A DNA stretch of 64,000 bases from Brugia malayi (taxonomy: Eukaryota; Nematoda; Chromadorea; Rhabditida; Onchocercidae): contig NW_025062475.1 in assembly GCF_000002995.4 (NCBI RefSeq), forward strand, positions 6,390,187 through 6,454,186. Reading direction: 5' to 3'. The position numbers and the translations under genes were made by a program. Positions 37,901 to 49,648 of the stretch are shown here, piece by piece. Under the pieces are notes generated by a model, which saw nothing but the letters and a program-made list of their open reading frames with translations, did no database searches and had not been told where the DNA came from. Numbering within the stretch: the first letter of the stretch is position 1; each line of letters opens with the position of its first letter.

Positions 37901-40374
37901 CCATTGGTTAGTTATAATCATAAAACAGTTAATGTGATACTAAATTCACTGAATGACATCAGCTAAAATGGGAAGTTTTTCCGGTTCATTTGATCGCGTT
38001 TGGCATTTCAGTACAGGGGCTTTTGAGGATGAAAGTTTTACATCCATGACTAATACGGAACGTGTCAAAGCGATGATAGAGATGGCAGCAGCAAATCAAA
38101 CGCAATCGTTGGATTTACAGTGTTAGTTTGTTTCTGGGTTTACAGTGTTTATTAAATGTTTTCAGTGAAATTATCCTTGTATAATACTTTCAGTCCTTGT
38201 ATAATATTTCCAAGTGTCTATAGAAAAAAGAAATAAATCAAGACTGTTGCATTATATTTTGTGCTTTAACTACTCAAACTTCTATTAAATATCGTTAATT
38301 ACTCCTTCGTTTTCCCCTCCTCCTTTTTCTATTCCTACCTCTTTCCATTGCACTTCTTTATTAGCTTCTGTATTTAATTTCTTAGATGTAGTTTACTGAA
38401 GATTACTATTATGAGCAGTTACTACTCATTCTTTATATTTTTAATGTTATGCGCAAACGTAAATTTCTGTAATCAGACAAAAATTTGAGATTTTCAGGTA
38501 AAGGCTGTTATTCAGCAAAATTTTTATTCATATTCAATAAAAGTTTCCCATAGATCATTCTTTTTTTCTGTCTTCTCCTTTTGTCTCAAGTTTAGTGAGA
38601 TTCTCATTGGTGTCAAGAGAATAGTACTTTTCAGCACTCCCAGATTTTATCTAACCTATTTGAGTTTAATGAGACTATTTGAGTTTTCAACTGTTTCCTG
38701 TATATTTTTCCCTTTCATAAACATGTTCCATCAGTCTGTCCTGTTTGTTATTTTAATTGTAGAGTGTGAATTCTGTACAAAATAAGAAAACATGCTGAAT
38801 TCTGTAGCCTATGCAACTAGTACACATCATGAAAATGTTTATAACTACTATTCAGATCCAAATATTGATTACGCTGCGATTGGTAACGCAAATAGAACCG
38901 TTAGTTTTGGTTCTGATGAAACGTCAAGTTTAGTCGACACCAATTTGCTGATGCGTCTTGGTCTCGCAAAGTCGGATATGGTAGCATCAAAACCACCATT
39001 ACAAAATAAATTTCTAAATGCTCAATCCCTGGTCAGTGGAAGCACTGTCCGCAATCATTTGGTGAATGCACATATTTCATCTGCCTTGGATACAACGAAA
39101 TCCGTTAGGTGGAGTTTAAGCGTAATATGCAAGTCCCTAAATTTCAGATTACAAGTCTTATTTTATCTTTTCTCTGCAAATCCTGAGCATGTAAGGGCAG
39201 GAAAGAATTAGTACCGGGTAACTAATATTGAGCTAAGTAAACCATCTTGTCAACTTTGAATCGTAAGATGTGGATTCCTTTGCAGTAGGGGATACTCTAC
39301 AGTGCTAAGTATCTCACTGTAAAAGGAGTTTTCTCGGATGGTTCTTCGGTTTTGAGAAATATTTCTCTGCATTTTTCTGGGACGCAGTCTTTTTTTGTTA
39401 TTTCATTTATAAATGCATTAATTGTATGCTGTTTTCTTCTGTTTCACTGGATTAATTTAGGACAATAAGTAAAAGACTGCCGACTGGTGAAGTAGTGAAG
39501 GTGCGCCAAACACGTAAAAGTGTTGAAAATCCAATGAGTAACATAACTGCCACTACCTCTGCTGCAGCAACTGCCACTATTAATACTACAAAACCAATTG
39601 TACCATCTCGTGACCTAGCAGCCACATCTCGTGACCTAGCAGCCACAAGCACCACCGATGAACAACTTAATGCTGTCAAGTCAGCAAGAGATATTGCTCT
39701 CGCGAAGTTTTTAATTAAAGCAAATGCGTTCCAGTTACTTGAACTACCTGAGTTTAAGGTAATTGTTTTTCCTAAGTTTTTGTACTTTCCGTCAAAATCT
39801 TCATGATTCACAATGTTTGTGAATCTCAAGCAATCAGAAAAGAGCTTCGGTCTATATTCATTTAAAGATTATTGTGTGCAGAGCTACACACTATTTCGGC
39901 TGCTTTATTATTAAACATTTTGGTAATCATTTGTATCTATTTGCTATTTGTACTTGATTACATTTCAGTACTATTTCGTTAATAGGATTCATTTGCATGA
40001 ATTCTTTTGTTGGCAATATGGACAGCATTCTGCAAAATGAATTTTGTGCTTACAATAATAATTTTCGTATTAGGCATTTTTCTCCTATCCATATAAAATT
40101 TCATGTACCCTCCATAATCTTTTTTCTACATTTTCACATCGTTTATTTTACACGATGTTAAAAAGATGGTGCAAATTTTCAAAAACCTTTAAAGACACTG
40201 TTAACACCGTTCATACGAGTTTTTTTTCTTTTTTAGCAGTTTGTGGATGTGCTGGATCCCACTTACCAAATACCTCAGAGTGGTTATTTGAAACGATTAC
40301 TGGAATCTAAAACGGGTACTCATGATCTATCACCAGAGCATCAACCCGATATAGTTCAGGAACAGGGAGAATAG
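31973..40374 (+). CDS. Double BED-type zinc-finger protein with hAT-derived tail
   Basis: Probable nuclear DNA-binding protein of 826 residues. Thirteen exons: 31973-32066, 32415-32468, 33565-33729, 34024-34167, 34275-34358, 34483-34661, 35200-35770, 36268-36422, 36692-36879, 38012-38121, 38808-39108, 39461-39758 and 40237-40374; all junctions are in frame. The N-terminus (1-180) is acidic. BED finger 1 lies at about 196-238 (RRNPVWPYF, Trp199, Cys211, Cys214, His229, His233/234). A Ser/Thr/Asn-rich linker follows. BED finger 2 lies at about 466-513 (RRHPVWRFF, Trp471, Cys486, Cys489, His504, His508/509) and is split by an intron. The C-terminus (about 765-806, FQLLELPEFK then QFVDVLDPTYQIP) resembles the segment after the BED finger in hAT-transposase-derived proteins; the catalytic core is absent. 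Exon 9 uses a weak donor (AA|GTGGGT) supported by phase. The start follows a GCCAG acceptor 7 bases upstream. Confidence 0.85.
34777..34858. repeat. Three tandem copies of a 25-30 bp unit in a BED-gene intron
   Basis: GAGTTGCTAGGATATTGATA followed by CTCGA is repeated three times; the first copy is separated from the second by a few extra bases. It lies in the intron between exons 6 and 7 of the BED-finger gene. Confidence 0.9.
39606..39647 (+). repeat. In-frame 21-bp tandem duplication inside exon 12
   Basis: TCTCGTGACCTAGCAGCCAC plus A occurs twice in a row with no difference, so the protein reads SRDLAATSRDLAAT at residues 731-744. The identity suggests a recent duplication, possibly variable in copy number. 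Confidence 0.95.
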
Positions 40375-40584
40375 TGTGCGTGACAAATGGTATGTTGTCA
40401 GTAATCAATCATCTCAATGCTTTCATGTAATCAAGTTCTGTTTTCGGTGATAAAATCATTTGGACTGAAGTTAAGTTTTTATCGTTTAATTTTAGAGATG
40501 CCTCTTTATACCCTTCAGTATGCCTTTACAGGAAACAAATTCGTATTAAACATTGGATGCACTATTTCGTCTCTATGACCACAG

Positions 40585-41585
40585 ATATCGGAGAATCTGT
40601 TTCTAGATGATGAGACGTCAAGTATATCTTTGCTTGAAACATCAGCCAGTAGATCATACTAGCCATGTGAATTTTCAGAAGATTACAAGAAAAGTTTTTC
40701 ATTTTTCCATAGCCTTTTAATAACTGAAGGACATTACTTTGTGGTTGAATGAGGATTTCCTAATTTCTCTTTTTATCCACCAAACGGTTCATTCGATCTA
40801 TCATATGATTTTAAGCCATATTACTTGCCGTTACTTGTTAAATGCTTTTTGCAAAATTTCCAACCTCATGTATAATGAGTTCTTTCGACCTTGTAGCCTT
40901 GGTCTTTAATCCTTACACTTATTATCTCATCACTTTTGAACATTTCTAAATTGAACTATTTTTTGTGATTCTTCCACTGTATCTGATACAGGATATTGCT
41001 GTCTCCAAATTATTATTTATTTCAGAAAAGAGGATACTATGTTATTATGTTAGTCATTTATCTGTCGTGGATATAAATCAATGAAAATTTTGTACTCATA
41101 TTCAGACAAAAATTGATGTTACGCCAAATTCGCTAATTAGGACTTCGATTGCAACATTCCATAACTTTCTAAACACCGATAATACAATATTGGTGAAAGA
41201 AGTAATACAGAAGTTGAAGGTACATCATTTTTTGCTCCTTCATATCGTTTATATCAGTTGCTCAAACCATTCTAATGCCTATTATTTCTCATGCAATGTA
41301 CGAATAACGTCTTTATGAAATCAGGATTCACTTTTGTTTAATATATCCTATTTGCTGCAATGTACGTTTGCTTTTTACTTTCTCTGACAGTTGCGAGATA
41401 CATTTTACTTTTGTTTTACAGCTACAAGCTATGTTGCACATCAAGATGTTAGTGCCTCTGATCATTTCGTGCATTATACAGCTGCATCACATATCGCATC
41501 TAATCGAATAGCTATGCAATATGCATTAGCAATAAATTGTTTTAACAAATATAAACTAATTTTTATTCTTGTTGCTACTTCTTAG
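40585..41585 (+). other. Exon-like segments downstream of the BED gene
   Basis: Three candidate exons follow the BED stop codon. 40585-40662 follows ACCACAG and reads ISENLFLDDETSSI onward to a stop. 41106-41219 follows TATTCAG, is open for 38 codons (begins TKIDVTPNSLIR) and ends at a GTACAT donor. 41422-41585 follows TTTTACAG and is open to a stop in one frame (begins TSYVAHQDVSAS). They could be alternative 3' exons of the BED gene (exon 12 ends in phase 0, as needed by the first two) or a small separate gene. No family is recognised. Confidence 0.25.
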
Positions 41586-42532
41586 GATTATTGCCCTGGA
41601 TTATCTTTTAAAAATTTTCAAACTGTCGGGGATTTATTTAATCTCAAACTGTTTTTTAATGGACAAGTGCAATCGTCGTTGCCAATCATTTCTATTAATG
41701 TTAATGAATGAATTAAATTTCTTTACTTTTTAAAGTTTACTGATGAATGTGCCTATGTCCTGTTTTGGTTTTGAATTAAATTTGAGATAAATTTTGTTAT
41801 AATCGTTATCTTTTCTGAAACGAGTACGGTAGAAGGACGCTCCAATATCTGAACTCTACTGCTGTTTTAGATTTACTTTCCTGTGGTTAAAGTATGTGGA
41901 GACTTCAAGGTCGTCGTGATTTTGACGAAGCTTTTTGACCAAAGGTTGAACTGAAAATAATGTGAAGTTGGTGCTGATTTGACTTGCACTCCAAAGGATT
42001 TGCAAAAAAAAAGTTTGAGTATAATTGTTTCAGTGTTATAAGAGAATTGTTCTGCGAAAAATGACCAGCAAGTCTCCCCTACATTTCTTCCTTATGAAGT
42101 TTCTTGTATGCTTCATGTTTCTTATGAAGCGCTACAATAAAACTGTTCATCCCGAAGTACTCCGGTCAAGTAACACAAGGAAGAATTGTGAGCATGAATA
42201 ATAATAGTAATAATCAGTTAAATTTCATATGCAGTTTTGCAAGTGGAGTAATTTATTAAAGTTTGCAATAATTCAATGCGACAAAAGATGTACATTTATC
42301 TGATAATCTGCAAAGTGATCTGTCGTCCTACTTCATTTTGTTGTTAGTCAAAGGAAGAAGGAAGAATACGTTTTCTGGGAATAATTTTTTGCAACTTTGT
42401 CGACTGTCTGCTATTCTGTGTTGCGAATTCAAATCTTCCTTAGTTCCTAGCAATTATCCAGATCAAATCTTCGAACAACGAAATATCTGAACATACAGTA
42501 AAACTTCATGGACAAAGACATACAAAATAGTA

Positions 42533-45430
42533 TTAAAATACCAGTACTCCACCTGTTCTTCCATTAAAGCTTGCATAGCTGGATGGTTTTGGTAGTAGTG
42601 CTGCTGGTGCAAAAAGTGCCGATTGCTGTACGGAATTGTTGGAACGTTTCTTTCCTATTAAGGGTCTTAAAGTAGGAAATTCTGTCCAGTTGCTTTCCTC
42701 CGGATTTTGAAGGTGTAAAAAAGTAGATCGAGGAGGAGAAATGGACGGCTGATGAATGGAATGTGCTTTACTCATTCCACTGAGGGGAATATTATTCTGC
42801 TCTAAATAAACCATCTTTATAAATTCTTGGATGTTCACTGGTGGAGAGGAATCACTGATCAGTGAAGTTTTCGACTGACAATTCCGAATTCTCTCCCAGT
42901 GTTGACAACCATTGCTGTGACGAAATAAAGGTCCTGCAATCATACTACCTGCTCCCGGTTCATGTCGGTGATGACGAGCCGTAAATGAAGATGAAGTGGA
43001 TGAGCTGAAACTGGACGTGCTATCGGCACCTGATTCGGTATAACTGAAACAAATCCGGTATCTCTCATGGCTAGCTATCTCTATTCATCGATGTTTTTTA
43101 ATTTATCGCTCATCAATAGCATCACTAAGGATAGCAAAAAGTTTACCCTGATTCCGTTCGTTTCTTCGAAATGTGATCCGTGCCTATAACACTGCACTGT
43201 TGACCATCAGATGAATTCTGATATGTTCGGTCTATCAGTGTACACCAGTCAGCACATGGAGTTCGAATCCATGAATGTTTCAAAATTGTGTCCAGGGTGC
43301 ATCGCTTGTTCGGCTCAAAGCGCAAACATTGATTGACCAAATCCACAGCACCTAACGAAATAGTTTTACTTCCAGAATTTCAAAATTCTAAAAAATCTCT
43401 TCGAAAGTTAATCGAATTGAAATCAGTTGAATAGCTAGGGACTTCTCAATTTTCTAGTTGAACATGCTAAGTGCTATAAATTAAAACCTTGAAATATAGA
43501 AGAGGGATGTTTCTCATTCCGTTTATTTCGGTATCCTACTTCTAAAACTTACTTTTGCTGACTTCTGCATAGAATGGTAATGTTCCTAGTAGATGTGATG
43601 TGCAAATCTCTTTTTCATTACGAAAGGGCAACCTCCCATTGAGCATATTGTAAAGTAGGACACCTAACGACCAGACCGCTGCCTCGCAACCTAAATACAT
43701 CGAGTGCAGGAACCATTCCGGTGGACAGTATAAACGAGTTCCTGAAAGATATCACTTGGTTAGTGGAAAGTGATGAAAGCTAATTTCACTGTTCAACTAT
43801 GTAACTTGAATGAAGTAATTGTGTCTACTGCTTCTATTGAGAGGAAGTAAATATCGAAGTGATAACAAAGAACTTGTTGCTTCCAGGCTAAATGTTTTCG
43901 TGAAAGTAAAATTGTCTAAATCAACTTTAATAAATAGATACCCTGAAAATCAGTGTAGTGATTCTTCTTAAGCAAAGTTGCAGCACCAAAATCAATTAGC
44001 GATGTTTCGCCACTCACCAAATCGATTACTATATTTTCATCCTGCAACTGTTAATTTAAAAACTTAAAAAGTAATTGTTTATAAGATTTCATCGCAAAAC
44101 AAAAAACAGAAAAAACAAAACAAAAATCCTTGTTGCAATGTGTTTCACACTGACTACGTCAATATGATAATACCAATTGGTTGACCCACTGATGATGATC
44201 ATTTACGCCACAATGTTTGTGTTTGAATTTCGAGAAAAATATTTAAGTTGCTAATCAATTTTTCAAAAGTAATGATGAATGCAGTTTTAAAAAATTTGCA
44301 CATAGAAAGTGCAGGGACATTAATTTTTGTAGTCTTTTATTTTTGTACACTACCAATACAGACCTTGAGATCACGATGCAATACCTTCTGCTGGGCACAG
44401 TCGCGAATAGTCAGAGCTATTTGTCGGAACAGAAATCGCGTAAGCTGTAAAAGATTTTAATGAATGACAGAATATAGTCTGAAATTATTTTTGAATTTTT
44501 TAGGTGATATTGGGAGCTTTTTCCATTATAAGGCTGTTATGTTAAATGCCAAGTGCTATAGGGGTAATTTCTGCCATTTTTTCTTGGCGTAATTATTTAT
44601 AATTGTTAAACTTACATCTTCATCCAACTTCTTATGGCTTTTAATAAAATCGAATAGGTCAACGCATGGATATGGACGTGTCATTACAATTAAAAAACCT
44701 TGTGGCATACTGTACCAATCCAGTAGTTTGATCACTCCCGGAACATTAACACATCGTGCTAACATACAAATTTCCATCGGTAACCGCTCATCTTCCAACT
44801 GAAATGGATATTCCATCCTTTTAAATGGTGTCCACACCAAAAGTTTAGTTTCGGATTTGTTCGGATGATGGGAAAAATATTACTTTGCCCCAATTGCGAA
44901 CTTGGTCACGATCAATGAATTTGATAGCAACCGGAAGTTCATCACAAATTCGCATTCCACGATAGACTATCCCGAAACCACCACGACCAAGTTCCCCTTT
45001 AAGCTTGTAGCGTTTTTTGAAATTCGATAGACCACGACCTAGACTTTAAAAATGTTATTGAAATTTCTTGTTGTTGAAATTATATTTATGCATGTGCATG
45101 CTAAAAAATCTTTACTCAGTACACATTTATCTATACGAATAGTTTCCAATTTCATTGACTTTTTTAAATTTATTAATCTTGAGATTTCCAGTAAAACATT
45201 TCTAAGCTTCCTCAATTCTATCAAAGAATATATCCTTCTAACTATACATTAAAATAGACAATTATAATGCTTTTATGATTTGAATTAGTTTGGAAAATTA
45301 GTTCTTTTCTTTTTCGTCATTGCAAAAAATATAGTGAAGAATACCGTTTAGGAGTAATTTCAAATTGTACAATTGTACCGTCGCAAGTTTCTTTACTTTC
45401 TTGGCGATCTGCGCCATAATGAAATGTCAT
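42533..45430 (-). CDS. pim: PIM-family serine/threonine protein kinase
   Basis: Predicted cytosolic Ser/Thr kinase of 491 residues, related to vertebrate PIM1-3 and C. elegans PRK kinases. Eight exons: 45379-45430, 44884-45038, 44616-44798, 44364-44444, 43942-44041, 43553-43741, 43147-43351 and 42533-43043, all in frame. The kinase domain spans about 28-285: glycine loop GRGGFG (35-40), VAIK Lys57, helix-C Glu78, HRDLK Asp155, DFG Asp174 and YCPPEW (195-200), the PIM form of the APE motif. The hinge reads [13 protein letters not shown], keeping the PIM-specific extra residue and proline that remove one hinge hydrogen bond to ATP. PIM kinases are constitutively active, so control is usually at expression level. 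The 170-residue Ser-rich tail (from about 322) is not recognised and is much longer than in vertebrate PIMs. Exon 1 (17 codons) is the least certain part; its GACG|GTACAA donor was chosen because only it keeps phase. Confidence 0.92.
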
Positions 45431-47083
45431 TTAATAACGAAACAGTTTTTCTCAGAACTGAGCGAACACTCCAGGTAACAATGGATTTTTATCAAACGTG
45501 AAATACGTATCGATGCTATTCGCTGTTTCTGCACATTGTATATAAATTAAATTACAAGTGTTTATAGGGAAAGTGCATAAAATCGGGTATTAGATATAAT
45601 CGGTGGATCATAACAAAAGCCCTGATTCAAAACTCAGATATTCGAGTTAAATTAGAAAAAGTAAGAAGCAGAAAAAAGGGAAAATTGGCTTCAATTTCGA
45701 CTGATTCAGAGAGAAATAATAATCGTAAATTGGATATTCTCATTTGATAAAACTTTTTAAGGATTCGTTACAGCTTAGCTAACGCTACGAATCTACTTCA
45801 TTCGATCATCTTTTCCTTTCATTAAGCGAGATCTGAAAGATTGTGCATACACAACAGCAATCCAACATTTTCCTGATTTTTTCGAAGGAACCGGATGTCT
45901 TAAGCTCAAAAGAAGATATTATAACATATTAAGGAAATCGATTTGCAACTGATCAGAGTCATTTTCTTGTTTGAAAACACGTTTTTTGTTAAAGGAAAGC
46001 ATTCAAGCTCTGTTATAGTTTCCGGTTTTCAGAATTTTTTCCCAAAATAAAATTTTTCACTTAACATGCTGGTTAAGAAATAAAGAAGTTTCCAAGAATT
46101 TGTTATATTCCAAGAAAGTAGATCAAATGTAATATTTACTGGTGTCAACAAGAGAAACAGCATAGAAATTAATGATCACATTGTTTTGTCAATTTATTAC
46201 GGACCACTAGCTTAGTAGCTGCAAAAAATATGACTTTTAATTTTTGTTGTTTTTTTTTTTTTGAAATCCTTTGCTCCATATTCATTACTTTGAGCTTTTT
46301 TTCTCTTCATTATTGCTCTTTACATGGCTAGCATATTTTCACGCTAGTTAATTAAATCATTGTTCAAAGAGCATTTTTCGAAACCGTTTTCTTTAACAAC
46401 AGAAGAAATATTATCCAAAAGATACACACGAAAGGTTTCAGAAATTTAATAAATCAATAGTTGCATGGATAAAGTTAACAAAACATTTATGATTTTTCGA
46501 GTAACTTTTAGGAAAAGAAAAAATTAAATCCTGTTAGTAATCATTTCACATTTGACAATTTTCTTGATTATACTATTATACTAAGTCTAATCGTTACAAA
46601 TCTAAATAATGCTTTATAAGCTATACGAAAAAAACTAATAAAAAGGCGTAATATGTCATTCATTTCTAAAATTTATTGTAATTGAATCATAAGAATTGAT
46701 GATATTGAAAGTAACAATTGTAGTGATAACGGAATTAAAGGCCAGTGAAAAGAATTAGCAAGAAAATTTGGCGCGAGGACTGAGTGACAATATTATCTAC
46801 TAGCATCTACTATGTAGCGTCTAGTCTAGTCGGATGAAACTATTGCAATTAATCGAGCAAATATATTATTTATGAAACAAAAGTAAAGAAAAAAATGCTA
46901 ACTGAAAGAAACTAAATTTTTATAAAATCTTGGGACTATCTGTAATAAAAAACAGTACTTTTCCACTTTCCAAATTTACTTTTTTAAATATAATAAAAAG
47001 CAAGATTATTTGCTTCAGAAATAGGTTTCGCATAATAATGGTACATTATTTCAGTAAGTTATAAGGCAATAATTTTCTTGAAA

Positions 47084-47353
<270 letters not shown>

Positions 47354-49586
47354 TAGAGAGATCTAAATTGAAATTGTTAAGTGTTTAATAACTGAAGAAA
47401 TACAATAACAATTTGTTCAGAATAAAACTGAATATATGATTTGAAATAGAAGTCATTTTCAAAGAAAAATAGTAAAGTGGCGCAAATGCGTAAAAGCATA
47501 AAAGCTAATTCTAAAGTTACATAATAACAATAATTTCTATCAAATATTGAAATCAAGAAAAAACTAGTAGTTTGCTTTGATAGTTGATTTTGCTGAAAAC
47601 AAGGAAACGACTTCATAATGTGGATTTTAAAAAAGCAAAGAATACGACTGTGATGAGCAAATGAAACAGAAGGCAATTTTGTTTAAGTGAAGAAATTAAA
47701 AAAAAAAAAAAAAAAAAAAAAATCATTTAAATGAATTAAGAATTTATTAACTTCTGTAAACTGCTCAGTCACTTAATTTTCGTCCTATGAATGGCCAAAT
47801 CTTTTTTCTTTTTTTTTTGGTTTAAACAATTCTTAATAATAAAAGTGTTGAATCATAAAACCGTCTGTCTTTACTATCCATCGTATTTTGATAAGAAACC
47901 CTACATGTGTACTGAGAAAATTTCTAGGTTTGTTTTCACATTGCATCTTAATCATACAGCTGCAATAAATGTACAGAAAAATAAAACATGTTTTGGATTT
48001 TTTTTTAACTTTACAAACAAATTTTTCCCGACAAAATGAATTGTATCATGTTTGCACATTATACAATTAGTGCATTTCTATAACTTCGGCAAGAAATTGC
48101 TCTTATATCTCGGGCCAAGAAAGAATCTACTGAAATCGGTTTTGTTTAAGTACAAATATATAGAAAATAAGGAAAATTCGTATTAGTAGAATTTCTTGCA
48201 AAATTCCTTGTATAACTAAAACGTTTGAATTCTTCTTTTAACTTTAGAAATAAATCTTTCGCAACAAAGTGATGTAAATAATACTTTTCAGGCTTATTTT
48301 CATTTTGTACCGCAATCATAACAGCTATAAATGCGCAGAAAACTTTTTGCGCAACTAATTCAAAATTTTACTAATAAGTATTGGAGAAATAATGAAACCA
48401 TACATTGTTTCATTCTTCGGCTCTCTCCCTATCTCTCCGTCTCTCTCTCTCGATACACAGAACCAAATAAAGAAATGTTAGAACTACTAAATCCAAATAA
48501 AGATAAACTAAGAGCATGATCGAGACTGAGCATTTACGATAAGGTAAAATGTAAGTAGCAATGTAATATTTCCCCACAACCATTCTGGATAGATCTTCAA
48601 CTTTTGAAAAAAAAAAAAGAAACTTTTTTTCATCAAAACAACTGCGACATACAAGATAAATCATAATAAATCACTGTGTCTATCATCACTTCATTTCTAT
48701 CCTGTTCCAAAAATTTCTTCTGGTAGCGACTATAAAAGTATACAATTTCTAACGAAGACTCATTTTTACACAGAAACTGCAACATCCTCTTTTAAATCAA
48801 CAGAAGAAAATATGTTGCGATGCTAAGTAAAGCTGGAAGTAAAAACGTAATTTCGAACTAAACTGTTTGCAATATTTCTAACTTGGAAATCAGACACATT
48901 ATCTTATGAGAAATTACAATAGATTTCGGATAAAATAGCTTCATTTGTTGCTTATTCTTTTATCCTTCATTTTAGCTTCTAATTCCAATACTTTTCAAAT
49001 GTCTCATTTTTATTGTTTTCACCAAATTGATTATAGAAGTGCCACCAAAAAGCTTAGTTGATATTAAATATAATTTATAAATGAACCAATACTCTTCCGT
49101 TGTAACTTCTCGCTGTTGAAATTTTTTAAAAAAAAAAACTTGCAGAGTTACCATGCCACGTTATCATCCTCACAACAAATGCGGTGACTAAGAAATTACA
49201 CTTTACTCAAATATCATTTCAGACATCTGATTGAAATTTCATTGACAATATCACAATAATTCAGTTATTCAGTTATACATAACTGTGATGATTTATTGCG
49301 ATTTTATTTGGACGACCCTTGAAACTACTCAAATTAACTAACTTGTAGACAATATATTAAGGCAGTGTAAAACTAAACACTGCACCTAACAAACTATTAA
49401 TGCTTTCAACAAATACTTTAATCCATACTGAGTTCTCAGTCGGAAATTATAGTAATTCAGGGATGGAATTACTATGCATAAGCATTTCTTAATACTCCAA
49501 TGCAAAAACATTAAATGCTAGAACGATCATTTTCATTGCCTCCCCATCACAATAGCACAAACTACAACCATCGCATCCTACCGAGA

Positions 49587-49648
49587 TGTGAGAATTTAGC
49601 AAACCTACTTCAAACCTCGGGTCCGCAGTTGGTTTGCTAAATGTCACA
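49587..49648. other. Stable hairpin, 12-bp perfect stem plus 5-bp outer stem
   Basis: ATTTAGCAAACC (49594-49605) pairs perfectly with GGTTTGCTAAAT (49631-49642). Outside a small 2:1 internal loop, TGTGA (49587-49591) pairs with TCACA (49644-49648). The 25-base loop is GC-richer and may fold further (ACC/GGT). The size is similar to a short pre-miRNA, but the stem is shorter than usual. The role is unknown. Confidence 0.6.

Noticed and set aside
43255..43275. tRNA B-box-like GTTCGAATCC
   Set aside because: It is coding sequence of the kinase (exon 7), and no matching A-box or cloverleaf is present.
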